A DNA stretch of 64,000 nucleotides from contig NC_019870.2 of assembly GCF_002234675.1 (NCBI RefSeq), positions 1,756,485 to 1,820,484 on the forward strand, given 5' to 3'. This document shows positions 13,301 through 24,132 of the stretch, piece after piece (the first letter of the stretch is position 1; every line of letters starts with the position of its first letter). Source of the DNA: Oryzias latipes. Taxonomy: Eukaryota > Chordata > Actinopteri > Beloniformes > Adrianichthyidae. The notes under the pieces are model-generated. The model saw only the letters and a program-made list of their open reading frames with translations, searched no databases and was not told the DNA's origin. A program made the translations under genes and the position numbers.

Positions 13301-13509
13301 TGGCAAAGTCAGCATCTTCTGCTCCAAGTCCAACTCTAACCGTCTCCCAGCTCTCCCCGCCCTCTGAGGGGCCGGAAAACACTGCAGGAGAGACCACCAC
13401 TCTGCTCAGTGAGCAGCACAACTGTGCAGGCCCCCGTCAGCCCAGCTACACCCAACCACACCAACACATCCACTCCATCGGTCACGCCCACACAGAGAGT
13501 ACCATCTAG
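4297..13509 (+). CDS. cnnm4: CNNM family metal transport mediator, CNNM4-like (3' part of gene, three exons)
   Basis: Three exons (4297-4393, 12173-12348, 13000-13509) join in frame and encode the end of a cyclin M (CNNM) protein. CNNM proteins are plasma-membrane proteins with a DUF21 transmembrane domain, a CBS pair and a cyclic-nucleotide-binding-homology (CNBH) domain; they are linked to Mg2+ efflux. Visible here are the CNBH strand segment ([17 protein letters not shown], then FSYYGVMAL), a Ser-rich linker (NLNRSASLS), the conserved [16 protein letters not shown] block and a C-tail starting [17 protein letters not shown], followed by about 120 residues rich in Ser, Pro and Thr. DUF21, CBS and the first CNBH exons are not in the window, so the gene is cut at the left edge. 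It lies upstream of cnnm3 in the same orientation, as I recall for the human CNNM4-CNNM3 pair, which favours CNNM4 over CNNM2. The subfamily call is less sure than the family call. Confidence 0.8.
5215..5372. repeat. Fragment of 'AACTCCAGG..GGCCTGGAGTT' MITE family
   Basis: The ends GGGCAACTCCAGGGCC and GGCCTGGAGTTGCAC are inverted copies, enclosing a motif CTGGACACACCTGGACCAGGT similar to the body of the element at 6849-7027. Confidence 0.5.
6849..7027. mobile_element. Short non-autonomous DNA transposon (hAT-like MITE)
   Basis: A 179 bp unit with inverted ends CAGGGGTCACCAAATCCAGG and the reverse complement of CCTGGAATTGGGGTCCCCTG. A clear target duplication was not seen, so the superfamily is a guess. 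Confidence 0.6.
8475..9010. mobile_element. MITE with ACTGTAT..GAACTGGACTGAG ends, copy 1
   Basis: The left end GACTGTATGCGAGAACTGGA and the right end TCCAGTTCACATATACAGTC are inverted repeats. Internal blocks such as GGCTCCACCTACTTTTATTG and ATCTGATTGGTCAGTTTATA recur at 19995-20475 (reverse), 32690-33105 and 52340-52500. Confidence 0.75.
9668..9711. repeat. AT-rich hairpin
   Basis: TTACACAATTAATGTAA is followed after 9 bp by TTTACGTTAATTGTGTAA, a near-perfect inverted repeat with 17-18 bp arms. Probably the centre of a small transposon relic. Confidence 0.6.
11157..11440. repeat. GCTAATGCTAGC-type degenerate satellite
   Basis: About 280 bp dominated by GCTAATG, GCTAGCAT and AGCATGCTAA words in both orientations (the motif is nearly self-complementary). 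No open frame. Confidence 0.8.
12173..12348 (+). CDS. cnnm4: cnnm4 exon B (linker and SVRALTDLQ block)
   Basis: The acceptor is GTTCCTCAG and the donor is GTACCT. The split codon restores Glu before FRSPSHGG. The 176 bp exon ends with [14 protein letters not shown], a block shared with cnnm3 exon 9. It sits about 7.8 kb from exon A, the longest intron seen in this gene. Confidence 0.9.
12800..12875 (-). mobile_element. Small LINE reverse-transcriptase relic
   Basis: On the minus strand this reads [10 protein letters not shown], the YADD core of a non-LTR reverse transcriptase, then ends in a poly(T) tract on the + strand. Only about 75 bp, in the last cnnm4 intron. Confidence 0.4.
13000..13509 (+). 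CDS. cnnm4: cnnm4 terminal coding exon
   Basis: The acceptor is CCCCTCCTCAG, in phase 0. The exon encodes [20 protein letters not shown] and then a Ser/Pro/Thr-rich low-complexity tail, 169 residues in all, to the stop TAG at 13507-13509. The compositional bias produces long open frames on the opposite strand, which I treat as shadows. Confidence 0.88.
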   Translation, partial: VIRAHYQNGLLASRLDSMPQSPEGSRTRLDTSLSLPPVTPPGLSTPLPLATPPVKHQSSNSQPTPPNSRSTQSSSSRSPSQPQTTPISNNHSPLSQTSPSLAKSASSAPSPTLTVSQLSPPSEGPENTAGETTTLLSEQHNCAGPRQPSYTQPHQHIHSIGHAHTESTI

Positions 13510-16047
13510 CAAAACGCCTCCTGTGTAATCCCGAATTTTTTCTGAGGGACGCGAAGGACCAGAGACCATCACCCAGTCTGTCCTGCATGCTTCCAAACCA
13601 ACACAAATACAAACACGATAATAGGAGCTGAGACAAAGTGCAGACGAGAAACTCCACCCACTGGCGGTGGGGCTGGTGGAGGTCTAAGCTCCTCTTGAAA
13701 ATGGCCCCTCCTCTTTCTCCCTCTGCAAAAAACACAGAGCTGAATGGAATTCAGTTTATGTCGTCAAGCCAGAATATAGACATTTTAAATTCAAATCCAA
13801 CCAAAACGCTGCCCTCTGTGGTCATATGCAGTACTGCATCCTGCATGTTTAGCATTAATCTACTTTTCACCGTGTGAAATTAACATGTAAAACTGTTCCT
13901 GCTAGACATGTGCATTTGGAAAACAAGAATCGTTTATATGTCGAGGAGCTCGCAAAGAATTGAGCTGAAAAACAATTTATACGTTTTAAGCAACAAGCGC
14001 AGTTTCTTTCACCTCCAATGCATTTTGGAAGACGATGCATCAAAACCACAGCAGGAACAAAAAACTGTATTCATTATTTAAATGATGTGAGTTTTACAGG
14101 AAAAACAGTTTTGCAGTTGAAAAGTTTGAGACTTTTTTTTTTTCTTTTCTTTTTTTTTTCTTCTTTTGTCCAAAGAGCGAAACTTCCAAAGTTATAAAGT
14201 AAACCACAATGGTTTAATTTACTGTAAGAATGCGTTCAGGTAGGTCTCTTTTTGTCAGAGATTGTGTGTTCTTCAGAACCGAGGCCTCACAGTTGGACAC
14301 ATTCACAAACCAGCAAACGGACCAGACTCACTGTGGCTTCAGGAATGCCACGTGGAACCGAACGCATCACTGGGGCTGCAGGTTTGTGAAGCCGCTTCAG
14401 TCCAAACGACTGCTCTTAGATTTCAGGAAACCCAATTCAGTTCTAATCCTGAATTTGGAATGTTATCAGAAAATGGGCGGAGACAAGAGTTTGGAGGCGG
14501 AGCCCGATGGTCCACATCAGATCATTTCAAAACAAACCGTGGTGCTGAATAAATAGCTTTGTGAAATAGATGCATTGAAACTGCTGACAGTTTTATAATT
14601 CAATCGACTGTGTTGATATTTTTACTTTTATAAAAATGAAAAAGGCAGAGACAGGTGCAGCCGGGTACGGTCTGGATTATATGACAACTCAGGATTAACG
14701 GATAATTCTGCCTGTTGCTGACAGTTGATGTCAAGCAGCATGCAAAGCCATTTTTACACTCGAAGACCAAACAGGATGATTATGAAAGGTTTCAATGGCT
14801 TTAAAAAAAGCTCAGTTCTTCATTAATTCCAGAAAATGTAAATAATTCAGATATTTCCTGTATTCATTTTTTTCTAATGCTAGTGGTTGAGTTTGGACTG
14901 GAGGGACGAGAACCTGCAGCACTGGTGATGTGGGGTTGAAGGCAGCATTATGAGGGAACTGCATCGACGTTTGAGTCGTGCTGGTTGTCCTGACCTACCT
15001 CCAGAAGGAAATATGTTTTCCAATATTTTATTTTTCAAGAGTGCAATGTGAACATTTATGTTGAGTAATGTGTCTTTGAATGCAGTTGTTTTTTTATATA
15101 TATTTGTTTTCTTTTATTTCTTAAAAACAAGCGGTGTTTGTCCGACAGGACGCACGGGTGCTCTTTCTCGAGTCTTCCACGCGGCGTTTCCTCTCATGGC
15201 GAGGAGCGTGGAGCAGAGACGAAAGGCCATCAAACTGGACCTTAGATTACTGCGACACTGTGCTACTGACACATGGAGACAGGTTAGAAGTGATACCAAA
15301 CTGAATCTGCAGGTTTAGCGAGTATTAGAAATGTGAAATGAGTTTTCTTCAAAACAACAACGAAAAACTCTTCAGTGGGAGCTTTTGATGTATGTTTTTT
15401 ATTTTATCTATGAGGGATGCATTTAACATCAGACCAAAACCTTTTTTTGTTTTGTTTTTCAGGAATGAGGGACACAATTTAAATAGCCAAATTCTGTAAC
15501 CTCTAGTTCTTTTATGCTTAGGCATTTCTTGTGTCCTTTATTTAATAATGAGTTGAAACGGATAATTGTAACGCACCTTTTCTTTGTGTTAAACATTATT
15601 ATGGAGGACACTGCAGTTTTGCGGGTGTCCGCTCCACTCGGTAAATTGCAGAATCCTGAAATCCCTAGGAAATTATCAGCTGTTATTTGGCCAAAGCTCC
15701 TGTTTTTAAATCGTTAATTTAAGGTTCAAGGTCAAGCTGACGATGTGCACAAACTGGATGTGACAGACACTTTTTTTTCCCCACACGGCGACATGGCCTC
15801 GGCTAACTTTTTTCGTCTCTTGGTTGCTATTATAGAATAAAGTAAACTTTATTTGGAAATCTTCAATATAGAAGCACATTAGAGTAGATTATTGTAGTTT
15901 GATCCTAAAAAGTATCCAATAATAAATAGAATTCACGCTGAGGTGTAAAATAATAGCACAGATTTACTGTTGTGATGCTAGCTAATGTTAGCATGCTTCC
16001 TTTCTAGCTTAATTTATGGCAAGCGAAAGGGAACATAAATCATGTGT

Positions 16048-16099
16048 GTATGTATATACATGTATATACACATATATATATATATACACACACACACAG
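16048..16099. repeat. TA/CA compound microsatellite
   Basis: Runs of TGTATA, TATATA and CACACA. Confidence 0.9.
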
Positions 16100-17806
16100 T
16101 AATTGGGTTGTGGCGAACATTTTTGTTACTTCAGCTAAGAAGGAAGCATGCTAGCCTTAGAGCTAACATCCCAAGAACAAACCTGCACCATAATTTTATT
16201 TATACATATATATAAAAAATTATAAATATAATATTTTTTGTATACTTTCTAATTAAGTACTGTATTTAAGTATATATTGGGAATATCTAAGTGAAAATCT
16301 GCCTTTATCCTTTGTTAAAAAACTTACGTGGAATATAAAAATAACAGCCCTCCGTAGAAAAGGATAAGTAGAATATAGTCAGAGGGTTCATACTATTATC
16401 TATTATAAATATTTCTTAGTGATTTTTTTTAAAATATAAATTTATTTTCTGTTATTCCAAAAAAAAAGTAGTTTCATTTTGAATGTTTTTGTCCGTTATT
16501 TCATACATTGAATTTTTGGTGATGAATATTTACCTCTTATGCTCACATTAGAAGTCAAGTAATCTCTGGAGACCAAAATGTAGGTTTTTAATATTTAATC
16601 TTGAGAAATATTGAAGAAGTTATTAATTTTTTGAGAGGGAGAAAACGCTCAAATTAAATGGATACAGTGATGAAAAGTTTATTTCCTCTCCTGGTTTACG
16701 TATGAAATTCCAAGCAGGGTTCTGTTAATATTCTTGGTAAAAATGAAATGTCTTCAACATTTATGTAAATATGCTTTTCTCTTGGAACTTGAGGATTAAC
16801 TTGTTTGTGGTTAAATGGACTTAAATGATCAAAATCAACCCAAAGTGGCGGGACTCCTCGGGCTCTGTGGGAGTCTGAAGATGTTACCTCGTTGATTCCC
16901 ACATACGCTGCAATGTGAAGGGGAATTATTTTATTGAAGATGGTGACAGATGTATATTTTAAGAGACAGCTACATAAGCTACTGCAAATGACCAGTTATT
17001 GTAAAGAAAGATATTTTCAGAGTTTATTTAACATTTGTGAGTGGATTTCCAGAGTGCTGGTTAACCAGGAAGTTCCCAGTAGCACTTTGCTAATTGGTGA
17101 CTTAATATTGTGAGTCCAGTTGATCAAACAGTGACAGTTTTCCATGTCTTTTATAAAGTTTAACTGAAAGTTAACCGAGCAGTTTTGACAAAGTTTTGCA
17201 GCACAGTGAACCTGTTCAGTTTTCAAAAGAATGATTACAAAGATCTTTGAAAAACTTTGTTTACAAGACGAAGCGTCTCCGTGTGCCTGTCCGACCAGGT
17301 TTCTCCTTGGTGGCGCCGCAGAAGCCTGCATATGCAGCAGCTCGTCACACGGCGCGTAACGTTTTAAATAACTTTCACAGTTAAAACATTTTATTTAACA
17401 ATCTATTTAGGCGACTCAGCAAAATCAGTTGGAAGCTGCAGATGGATGTTGCTAAATCACACGCTTACCGCCATGCTAAAGGTAGCATGCTAAAGGTAGC
17501 ATGAAGCTAACTGTACAAAGATTCAAGAGTTATTCATTGTCATTTCACCACAAAGGTGAAACAACATTTGTGACTCTGGTCCCGGGTCAACAGCGCAAAT
17601 ATGGCAAGCAAATTAAAACGACGAGAAAAAATATTTATCAGTGTGATACAGAAGTAACTTGTGCTGAGTACAGTTCCTATGGAATCTAAGGTTTCTACTA
17701 AAGCTTTAGCAAACATGTCTGATGTGTAGCAGTGATCCATGAAGCCGGTCATGTTTGAATCTCGATTGGTCCTTAACCTGAAACAGCACTGAAACTGAGA
17801 TCGAGA

Positions 17807-17892
17807 CCCACACGGCTAGGGGCCCCACACGGCTGGGGGCCCCACATGGCTAGAGGCCCCACATGGGTAGGGGCCACGTGGCTAGGGGCCCC
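17807..17892. repeat. GC-rich minisatellite (CACACGGCTAGGGGCCC unit)
   Basis: Four to five imperfect copies of a unit of about 19 bp, CACACGGCTAGGGGCCC. Confidence 0.9.
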
Positions 17893-19123
17893 TACCCAAG
17901 CTGCTCGTATTTTCTTAGTTCACAACAGCTGAAATGGAAAATCCATTCATAGAGAACGTCTATGGGGATGAATAAGCATCAGCAAAAAAGTGAAAAGAAA
18001 AACCAGGCTGTAAATTAAAAAAAAAAGAAAGAAAATGAAAGTTTGAAAGCAAACATTGTAAACCTGAAAGAAAATCCAGAAAACTTGGGAGTGAAAAAAT
18101 GTTAGTTTGACAAGAAAAACAAAGTTAAAATCAATTAAATATATATAAATTTGAAGAAAAAATAATTGTCAATTAGAAAAAAAGTGTACATTAGAAAAAA
18201 TAAATTAATTTAAAAAATCAATTAAACTGTAAAAAAAAGTGACATTGAACAAAAATTGTGGATATAAAAAATTCCTAAACTAAAAAACAAAATATTAAAC
18301 TTCAAAAAATTAAAATACGACAAAAAATTTGTACAATTGAAAAAAAACTCAAAATTACAGATTATTAACTTTAAAGAAATATCGAAATTTTAAAGAAAAA
18401 ATACGTTTTGAAAAGATATATAAATGTGAGGAAATACTAAACAAAAAATTAAAACTGTTACCAAGTAAAAATGTTTATTAGTAACAGCTGCAGTTTTACA
18501 TTTTCATCTGTTGTTTGTTCCTTTTCACTTTCAGTCCTCTGTCTACAGTTTTAATTTAGATTTTGTTTTTTCTCAATTTTTCTTTCAAGAGTTTCAAAAG
18601 TGTTTTCTAAAATTCGACATATTTTCTGTAATTCACCGCCTGGTTTTTCCTTCTCTTTGTCCGCTCATCCTGACGTGACCCACAAATGTCCGCTCCGTCT
18701 GCAGCTGCCGTTTATTTTCTGCACGTTCTCGGAGCAGAGCGTGGAACCTGCACTGGAAAGGCAGATCTTTGGTAGCCTTACTCTCTGCCTGCTGGTCCTT
18801 AGCTCTCATGTAGCTGCTGGTTTCTGATGGTCGTCTCCATGGCGACCAGTTTGATGATTGAAAATGTGAATCCTTGCATAGTGAGGTGTATTTATTGAAA
18901 ACGTTGTATTTATTGATGTATTTATTGGATCTGTGAATCGGGCTTCCAGCTGGAACTTGCAGCTCCTCTGGGGTTTTGTCGCCCGGAGGAGACGCGGTGT
19001 TCGGCTCCTGACTGCTGTTTGTCTTTTATGACTGTAAATACTCTGTAAATGAAAGACGTGTAGATCTATTTATAAAGAGATATGATCTTGTTTTATTTCC
19101 TTTGATTGAAGGAATTGCATAGC

Positions 19124-19129
19124 AATAAA
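19124..19129 (+). terminator. Candidate distal poly(A) signal of cnnm4
   Basis: AATAAA in a stretch with conserved-looking 3' UTR character, about 5.6 kb after the cnnm4 stop. Another AATAAA lies at 19723. No transcript evidence. Confidence 0.3.
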
Positions 19130-19994
19130 CATTTCACAGAGTTGACCTCTTTTAATCATTGACTTGGATCCACAGGTTTTTTGGTTTTCACACGATGACC
19201 GAAGCTTTTATTTTCTCTCTCTGTGGAAGTTTCTGGATTTTCTTTGGCCTCCCCTCACCTGAGCTGCCCTCCTGCTGGTTGAAAGTATTGAAATTCCTCC
19301 GACTTGGATCTGCTGAGTGCTTTGAAGCAGAGCTCAGCTTATCAGGAAGCCCTGCAGAGCCGTTCCGATGGATGATTGGAGCTGGACGAAGGTTGAAGCT
19401 TCTCTGCTGGAGGCGGAGTTTTCCTCCAGCTTCAGAGCCAATCACGTCCCTCAGCTTCTGTAGACCAACAGGAAGAGTCTGCTCCTGAAGAAGCCAGGGT
19501 TCAATGAAGTTTCAGTGTTGATGTTCAGATTTATTTCCGATCTGAACCGTCGCAATCGTTTTTCTGATGATGGTTTTGCAGATTTTAATATCCAGATGTT
19601 CCTTCACTTGTCCTCCCTGCATCATTACACTTTCAAGAAACCTTTCCTTACATGAATTATGTCATTTAAAGAATACTGTACTGATTTTTGTGCATTTACT
19701 GAAAGGATAAAATCATGAAATGAATAAACCTGAGATCTATTTCAGTGCCGAAAATCTGTCAAACCTGCTCATCAACTGATGGAGAAAAGTTTGGTGATTT
19801 CAGCAGCAGAACAGAGTCGACCAAAGGTTCAGAAAATCTGTTTTTTCTAAAAATCTCCTCTAGAACTCGTCTGGGTTCCAGCTTCAACCGCATGACTGTT
19901 TTCAAGGAGTTCAACGAATGAACGAGCGGGTCTGTTTCCCTTTAGACAGGTTTATAACAAACCAGAACGGGTCTTTCGGAGTTGAAATCATTGA

Positions 19995-20475
19995 CTGTAT
20001 AGGAAACTGGACTGAGTGACTCCTCCAAACAGGAAGTGGCTCCAATAAGTCAAAATCCCACAGACTTCTACAGAGAAATAAACAGCTGTTACTCCGTCAT
20101 TTAATTCATCAAAAGAACCATTCTGGCTCTGACACATTGTTCTTTACATGTTTTTTATAATCTTCAATATTTTATAATTTTCTTTATTTCAAATTATTCA
20201 TGTTATAAACTGGCCAATCAGATGCCTTGATTCAAAGTAGATGGAGCCTACTGACCCCAACGTTCAACACTTTTGACAGATTTTGTGCAGCTCACTTTCA
20301 AGGGGTAGGAGTGTTGCCTTCCAACAAGCTCACTCCTGATTGGTGAGAGTGGTTGCCGTAGAAATCCAGACCAATCACTGCTTGCTGACGACGTCTTGCT
20401 CCATCGAGGCGACTGAATTGACTTCTTTTGTTCAGGGACGGACGTAAACCGTTATCGAGGGATGACGTCACACGC
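19995..20475. mobile_element. MITE copy 2 (reverse)
   Basis: It opens TTGACTGTATAGGAAACTGG and carries the TAAACTGGCCAATCAGATGC block in reverse relative to 8475-9010. Confidence 0.7.
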
Positions 20476-20659
20476 TTCTGTTCTCAGACACAGATGACAT
20501 TCTTCACATCATTGGTTGGTTTCATTTGTTTCTTCGCCCGAGTCGACTTTGTCCCACAAGAATATCGGTACAAGTCTTTGTTCAATGGAAAACTGAGTTA
20601 AAAAAAATGTCTGACCAGGAAGAATAATGGAAAAACAGACAAATTTGGCTTTTTGGTTC

Positions 20660-20665
20660 TTTATT
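20660..20665 (-). terminator. Candidate poly(A) signal of neu3-like gene
   Basis: AATAAA on the minus strand, about 520 bp after the stop codon. A plausible cleavage signal; no transcript evidence is available. Confidence 0.4.
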
Positions 20666-20783
20666 TATTATATTGGTCAGAAGTTTCACCTTTAATCTTT
20701 GAGCTTTTTTTCAGTTCCACTTCTTTAGATTTGCTCTAAATTTGACTTTTTATTAAAAAGTCCTCAACAAAATTCACACCAAT

Positions 20784-20919
20784 GTGTTTGGTTCTGGTCT
20801 GATCCATGTTTGGTTCTGATCCATGTTTGGTTCTTGTCCATGTTTGGTTCTGATTCATGTTGGCTCTGGTCTGATCCATGTTGGGTTCTGGTCTGATCCA
20901 TGTCTGATTTGGTTCTGGA
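20784..20919. repeat. Minisatellite (TGTTTGGTTCTGGTCTGATCCA unit)
   Basis: Six to seven imperfect copies of TTTGGTTCTGGTCTGATCCA and shorter variants. Confidence 0.9.
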
Positions 20920-21188
20920 GGGGTGAAAGTTCACCTGGACTCTGAGAAGAAGGGTGTGTGTTCTCCTGCAGGTGAACTCTGGTACGGTTCACTCAGAGGG
21001 AAGGCAGGTGGACTTATCAAAGGGAGGAGGTGCTATAAACCTGGTGTGTCTGGAGGAGAAACAAGCTGAAGAAGCAGGACTCAGGAAAACGTTTGGAAAA
21101 GTAAGCTGGGTGAAGGAGGTGCAGTGAGGAGGTGCAGGAGCTTCTTCAGAGACGATCATCAGATTATTTTGTTGAGCAACAAAAGTAT

Positions 21189-22133
21189 TTACTCTTCAAG
21201 ACCTTTCTTGATTTGATAGTAGCTGAAAATGCCGCAGGCTATCTGCTCAACCACCGATTCTGTCCCGCGCTCCATCAGACAGGCAAACCGGCCCCCGTCG
21301 ATGTAGGCCAGGTCCGAGTACCCACTGGGGCCCTGGTTGATGATCCAGGGGCTGCTCCAGCTGTTCGGGTCCTTGGGTGACTTGTTCAGGTAGATGCCCA
21401 GATCGGTCCGCCGGTCTTTGCTGCTCGGGTGGGAGTACAGCAGCCAGCGGGGTTCCTGACCCGGGTCCCCCCCATCCACCTGTGCTGGAAAGGAAACCAC
21501 GCTCCCCTGACAGCCCCCGCCCGTCTCCACCAGCTTGTCAGCAGTCGGAAGGGTGACAAAGTCATCTCCACCGCCGTCGCTGAGGGCCTCCACCCGAAAG
21601 CCGCCCTGAGTGCGAGCGTTGCAGTAGACGTAGCGGTTTCCGCCATCATCGGAGACCTCTGCCATTTCACACTCGATGGATATGGTTTCTAACGGCTGAC
21701 CGAACTGCCAGGTGCGCCCCTGATCATCGCTGTAGAGGCTCAGCGCTCGAGGAACCGCGCAGAAACACGCTATGCAGAAGCACGAAGGGCAGCAGGAGCC
21801 GTAGGCGTAAGCGGGAACGATCAACCTGCCGCTCTCCGCCTGAACGCCGTGGCCCGGCCCAACGGCGAACGTGGCCCACTTCTTAATCTGGGGCAGCTTC
21901 TCCGTCAAATTGGTGACGTCGCTCCAGGTTTGGCCGCCATCCTTGGTGGTGACGTAGCAGAGACGGGCCTTGTTGATGCCCCAGAACCTCTGCCAGGATT
22001 CTGTCGTGGTTCCTTCCACGCTGATGAAAACCAAAAAAAGCGTTTTGCTGTTCCTTTCGTAGACGGGACAGGGGTTCATGGGACGATAACCACCCAGACG
22101 CGTCTTGTCCACCACCGTTTTAGCCTCTGACCA
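21189..22133 (-). CDS. neu3: neu3-like coding exon 2
   Basis: The acceptor CCTTTCAG precedes TGGTCAGAG (WSEAKTV). The exon encodes residues 76-389, ending GLEE and a stop at 21189-21191. The intron before it is only about 79 bp. Confidence 0.93.
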   Translation of the reverse strand, partial: WSEAKTVVDKTRLGGYRPMNPCPVYERNSKTLFLVFISVEGTTTESWQRFWGINKARLCYVTTKDGGQTWSDVTNLTEKLPQIKKWATFAVGPGHGVQAESGRLIVPAYAYGSCCPSCFCIACFCAVPRALSLYSDDQGRTWQFGQPLETISIECEMAEVSDDGGNRYVYCNARTQGGFRVEALSDGGGDDFVTLPTADKLVETGGGCQGSVVSFPAQVDGGDPGQEPRWLLYSHPSSKDRRTDLGIYLNKSPKDPNSWSSPWIINQGPSGYSDLAYIDGGRFACLMERGTESVVEQIACGIFSYYQIKKGLEE

Positions 22134-22437
22134 CTGAAAGGACAAACACGGGGCAGAGTTAAAAAGTTTTACACAAATGTGCGATTAGTCAGACATTGAA
22201 ACGGACAACCACCTCCACGCTCATCAAAGGAGGCGCTTCCTGTTGGAGCAGACGTCCGGTTTTCATGACCAGCTCCTCCGTGCTGGCGTCGTTGGACGTT
22301 TGGCGCCTCTCAGCGAAAACCATCAGGACGCCTCTGTCTCCGTCGTAGAGGAGCGAAGGGATCCTGTACACCTCCTTCTGTTCTTTGTTGGAGTAAAAGA
22401 CGGTTGTCCGCCCTTTATCATGCGCCGCGTTGGCCAT
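21189..22437 (-). CDS. neu3: Sialidase (neuraminidase) NEU3-like, two coding exons, 389 aa
   Basis: Exons 22213-22437 and 21189-22133 join to a 389-residue cytosolic-type sialidase, which removes terminal sialic acid; the NEU3 group acts mainly on gangliosides at membranes. Visible motifs: YRIP at 24-27 (first active-site Arg), Asp50 in RRQTSND (likely acid/base Asp), GYRPMNPCPV at 90-99, Asp-boxes TTKDGGQTW (137-145) and YSDDQGRTW (209-217), FAVGPGHGVQ (164-173), IECEMAEV (228-235, catalytic Glu region), YCNAR (245-249), RTDLGIYLN (317-325) and GYSDLAY (346-352, nucleophile Tyr347). There is no signal peptide, as expected. I start at the ATG just after a good acceptor (GACTTTCAG) rather than at an upstream in-frame ATG inside that tract; a 5' non-coding exon is therefore expected, with one donor candidate near 23269. 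It is tail-to-tail with cnnm4 and divergent from cnnm3. Teleosts have several neu3 paralogues; which one this is cannot be decided here. Confidence 0.9.
22213..22437 (-). CDS. neu3: neu3-like coding exon 1
   Basis: This 225 bp exon encodes residues 1-75, MANAAHDKGR to LMSVE, including YRIP and the catalytic Asp. The donor GTGGTTG follows GAG. A second possible donor three bases later would add one Val, so the end is uncertain by 3 bp. Confidence 0.85.
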
Positions 22438-24009
22438 GATCCTCTGAAAGTCAAAAAACATGAACTTCCTGTTTGAGGATAATCAGCGCAAACCGCTCGT
22501 CAGTCAGGGAGGAGGCTTTATGGCGGTGAGGTGGAGACAAGTCAGCAGCCTTAACGAGTTTCCTAATTACTGATAAATGAGAGCGAGGACCCACAAAGTC
22601 TGAGCGGTATCAGTCGGATAAAGAGGGTGGCTCCATAAAACACAACCTCCTCTGTTTTATGACAAACGTTTGCGTCTTTTTAAAAAGCCGTTTATATTAT
22701 TTTGAAGTATCGATTATCCTACTAGATAGAAGTTATTCTGTTAAAAAAACAGACAGATTACTATGACAAAAAATGATTTAAAGTACATTTCGTAGCAAAA
22801 TGTAAAATTGCCACTATAAATATATTTCTATTTATTTATTTTAAGGACTTTCTCTGGACCTAAATGCAAAAAATTAACTTATTAAAATAAATAAATTAAG
22901 TAAATGAATAAATAAAAATTCATTTTCAGGGTGATATTTTTAATCTATTCACACATGTCACTAAAAAGGTAACGAAATAAAAAAGCTTTCAACCTTAACG
23001 TTTTATTTCCTGTTTTGTGTTTTAGAGAAGTTTGTTCATACAAAAAAACTTTTAAAAATTATTTTACAACAGCTCCTAAATGAACATAATTTATTTATTA
23101 AATGAGAGAAAATGAATCAATCCTGCTATTTTCATACATTTTAAGCTTTGACGCATCCTCTTAGTGAAGAAAGTCTGTTAATCTGTAAAGTGAATGACTG
23201 AAAGTGACTTCATCGCTGCACTTGGACAAATGAAAGACAGAACACAGAGAGTCTGCACACACACTCACCCACGGATGGCGGCCGCTCAGCAAATGATCGG
23301 CAGAAGCAAACTCCTGCAGGTGGGGTTACTGGGTGGAGTGGGAGGTCATGCCTGACAGCTTTACTGCAGCCGACTGTTGATTAACCTGCTGTCTGACGCA
23401 GCTCTAATGACATATCCAGATATATAAATATTAATGGAGCAAAACGCATCACAGGATCTTGTTTTTCTCCCATTTTCTGTTTGTGTTCATGGGGAAAAAA
23501 ACAACACAGTTTTCTTTTTCTTTAATTCATTTTTGTTACATTTGTTCAACATATTTGTATGTTTAGAGCTTTTTTTTTTTTTTTAAAAAAAACAACTTGT
23601 TTTAATGGTAAATTTAGCTGATTAAATAGAAAATCCCCTGTTTTGACAGTTTTTATTGAATTTCTGCAGGATCAGGAAACTTTTTTTGTGGGAATGAAAG
23701 AAATTCGGCTGAATCTAAAAAAAAAACATTTTTATTTTTTCATTTACTTTGTCTCTCTCTTTTTTATTTTACAGCTCAAATCCCTTTAACTTCTTCTAAA
23801 TTGAAACAATACACCAATTCTAAAATCTCTGCACGGACTCCAGGGGGGTAATCCAGAAAGCAGGGTGTGTGAGTTACCACGGCAAGTTTGAGGCTAAGGA
23901 AGCGGATAAACTCAGCTTTCGGTTGCCATAGCAACTCATGCTCTGAACATAACCTGGTCTGGAGCAGGTTTAGTTGAAGGTTAGTTTGTTTTCAGAGAGG
24001 TGAAGCAGC

Positions 24010-24132
24010 ATGGCGTGTCCATTTGAAGATGATTTAGTGGATGAAGAAGCTCAGATAATAATTTTTCCACCAGGAGAGGGTGATAAGACCATATATGGAT
24101 GTTGGAAAAATAAACTATTTACATTGATCTAA
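24010..24132 (+). pseudogene. Truncated HARBI1-like nuclease N-terminus
   Basis: 40 codons and a stop: MACPFEDDLVDEEAQIII and a divergent tail. Autonomous relatives start with a similar MxxPFxxxxVDEEA sequence and are about 350 residues long. Only the first 17 or so residues look homologous, so it cannot be functional. Confidence 0.5.

Larger units (their letters stand above)
13510..19123 (+). other. Probable cnnm4 3' UTR / downstream flank
   Basis: No coding exon could be supported. Open frames at 14230-14556 and 15058-15318 have no recognisable motif. The stretch contains a TA/CA microsatellite (16048-16099), a GGCTAGGGGCCCC minisatellite (17807-17892), an A-rich stretch (18010-18460), and ends at an AATAAA. 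Whether it is all UTR cannot be told from the sequence. Confidence 0.35.
19130..21188. other. Tail-to-tail interval cnnm4/neu3
   Basis: It contains the neu3 3' UTR on the minus strand, a reverse copy of the 540 bp MITE (19995-20475) and a TGTTTGGTTCTGGTC minisatellite. I see no coding exon. Confidence 0.5.

Noticed and set aside
12790..13596. Several minus-strand open frames over the last cnnm4 exon
   Set aside because: They are antisense shadows of the Ser/Pro/Thr-rich coding tail and show no domain; the plus frame has CNNM homology and splice signals.
18600..18827. 75-codon open frame near the cnnm4 distal poly(A) signal
   Set aside because: No similarity to a known domain and no codon bias seen; probably 3' UTR.
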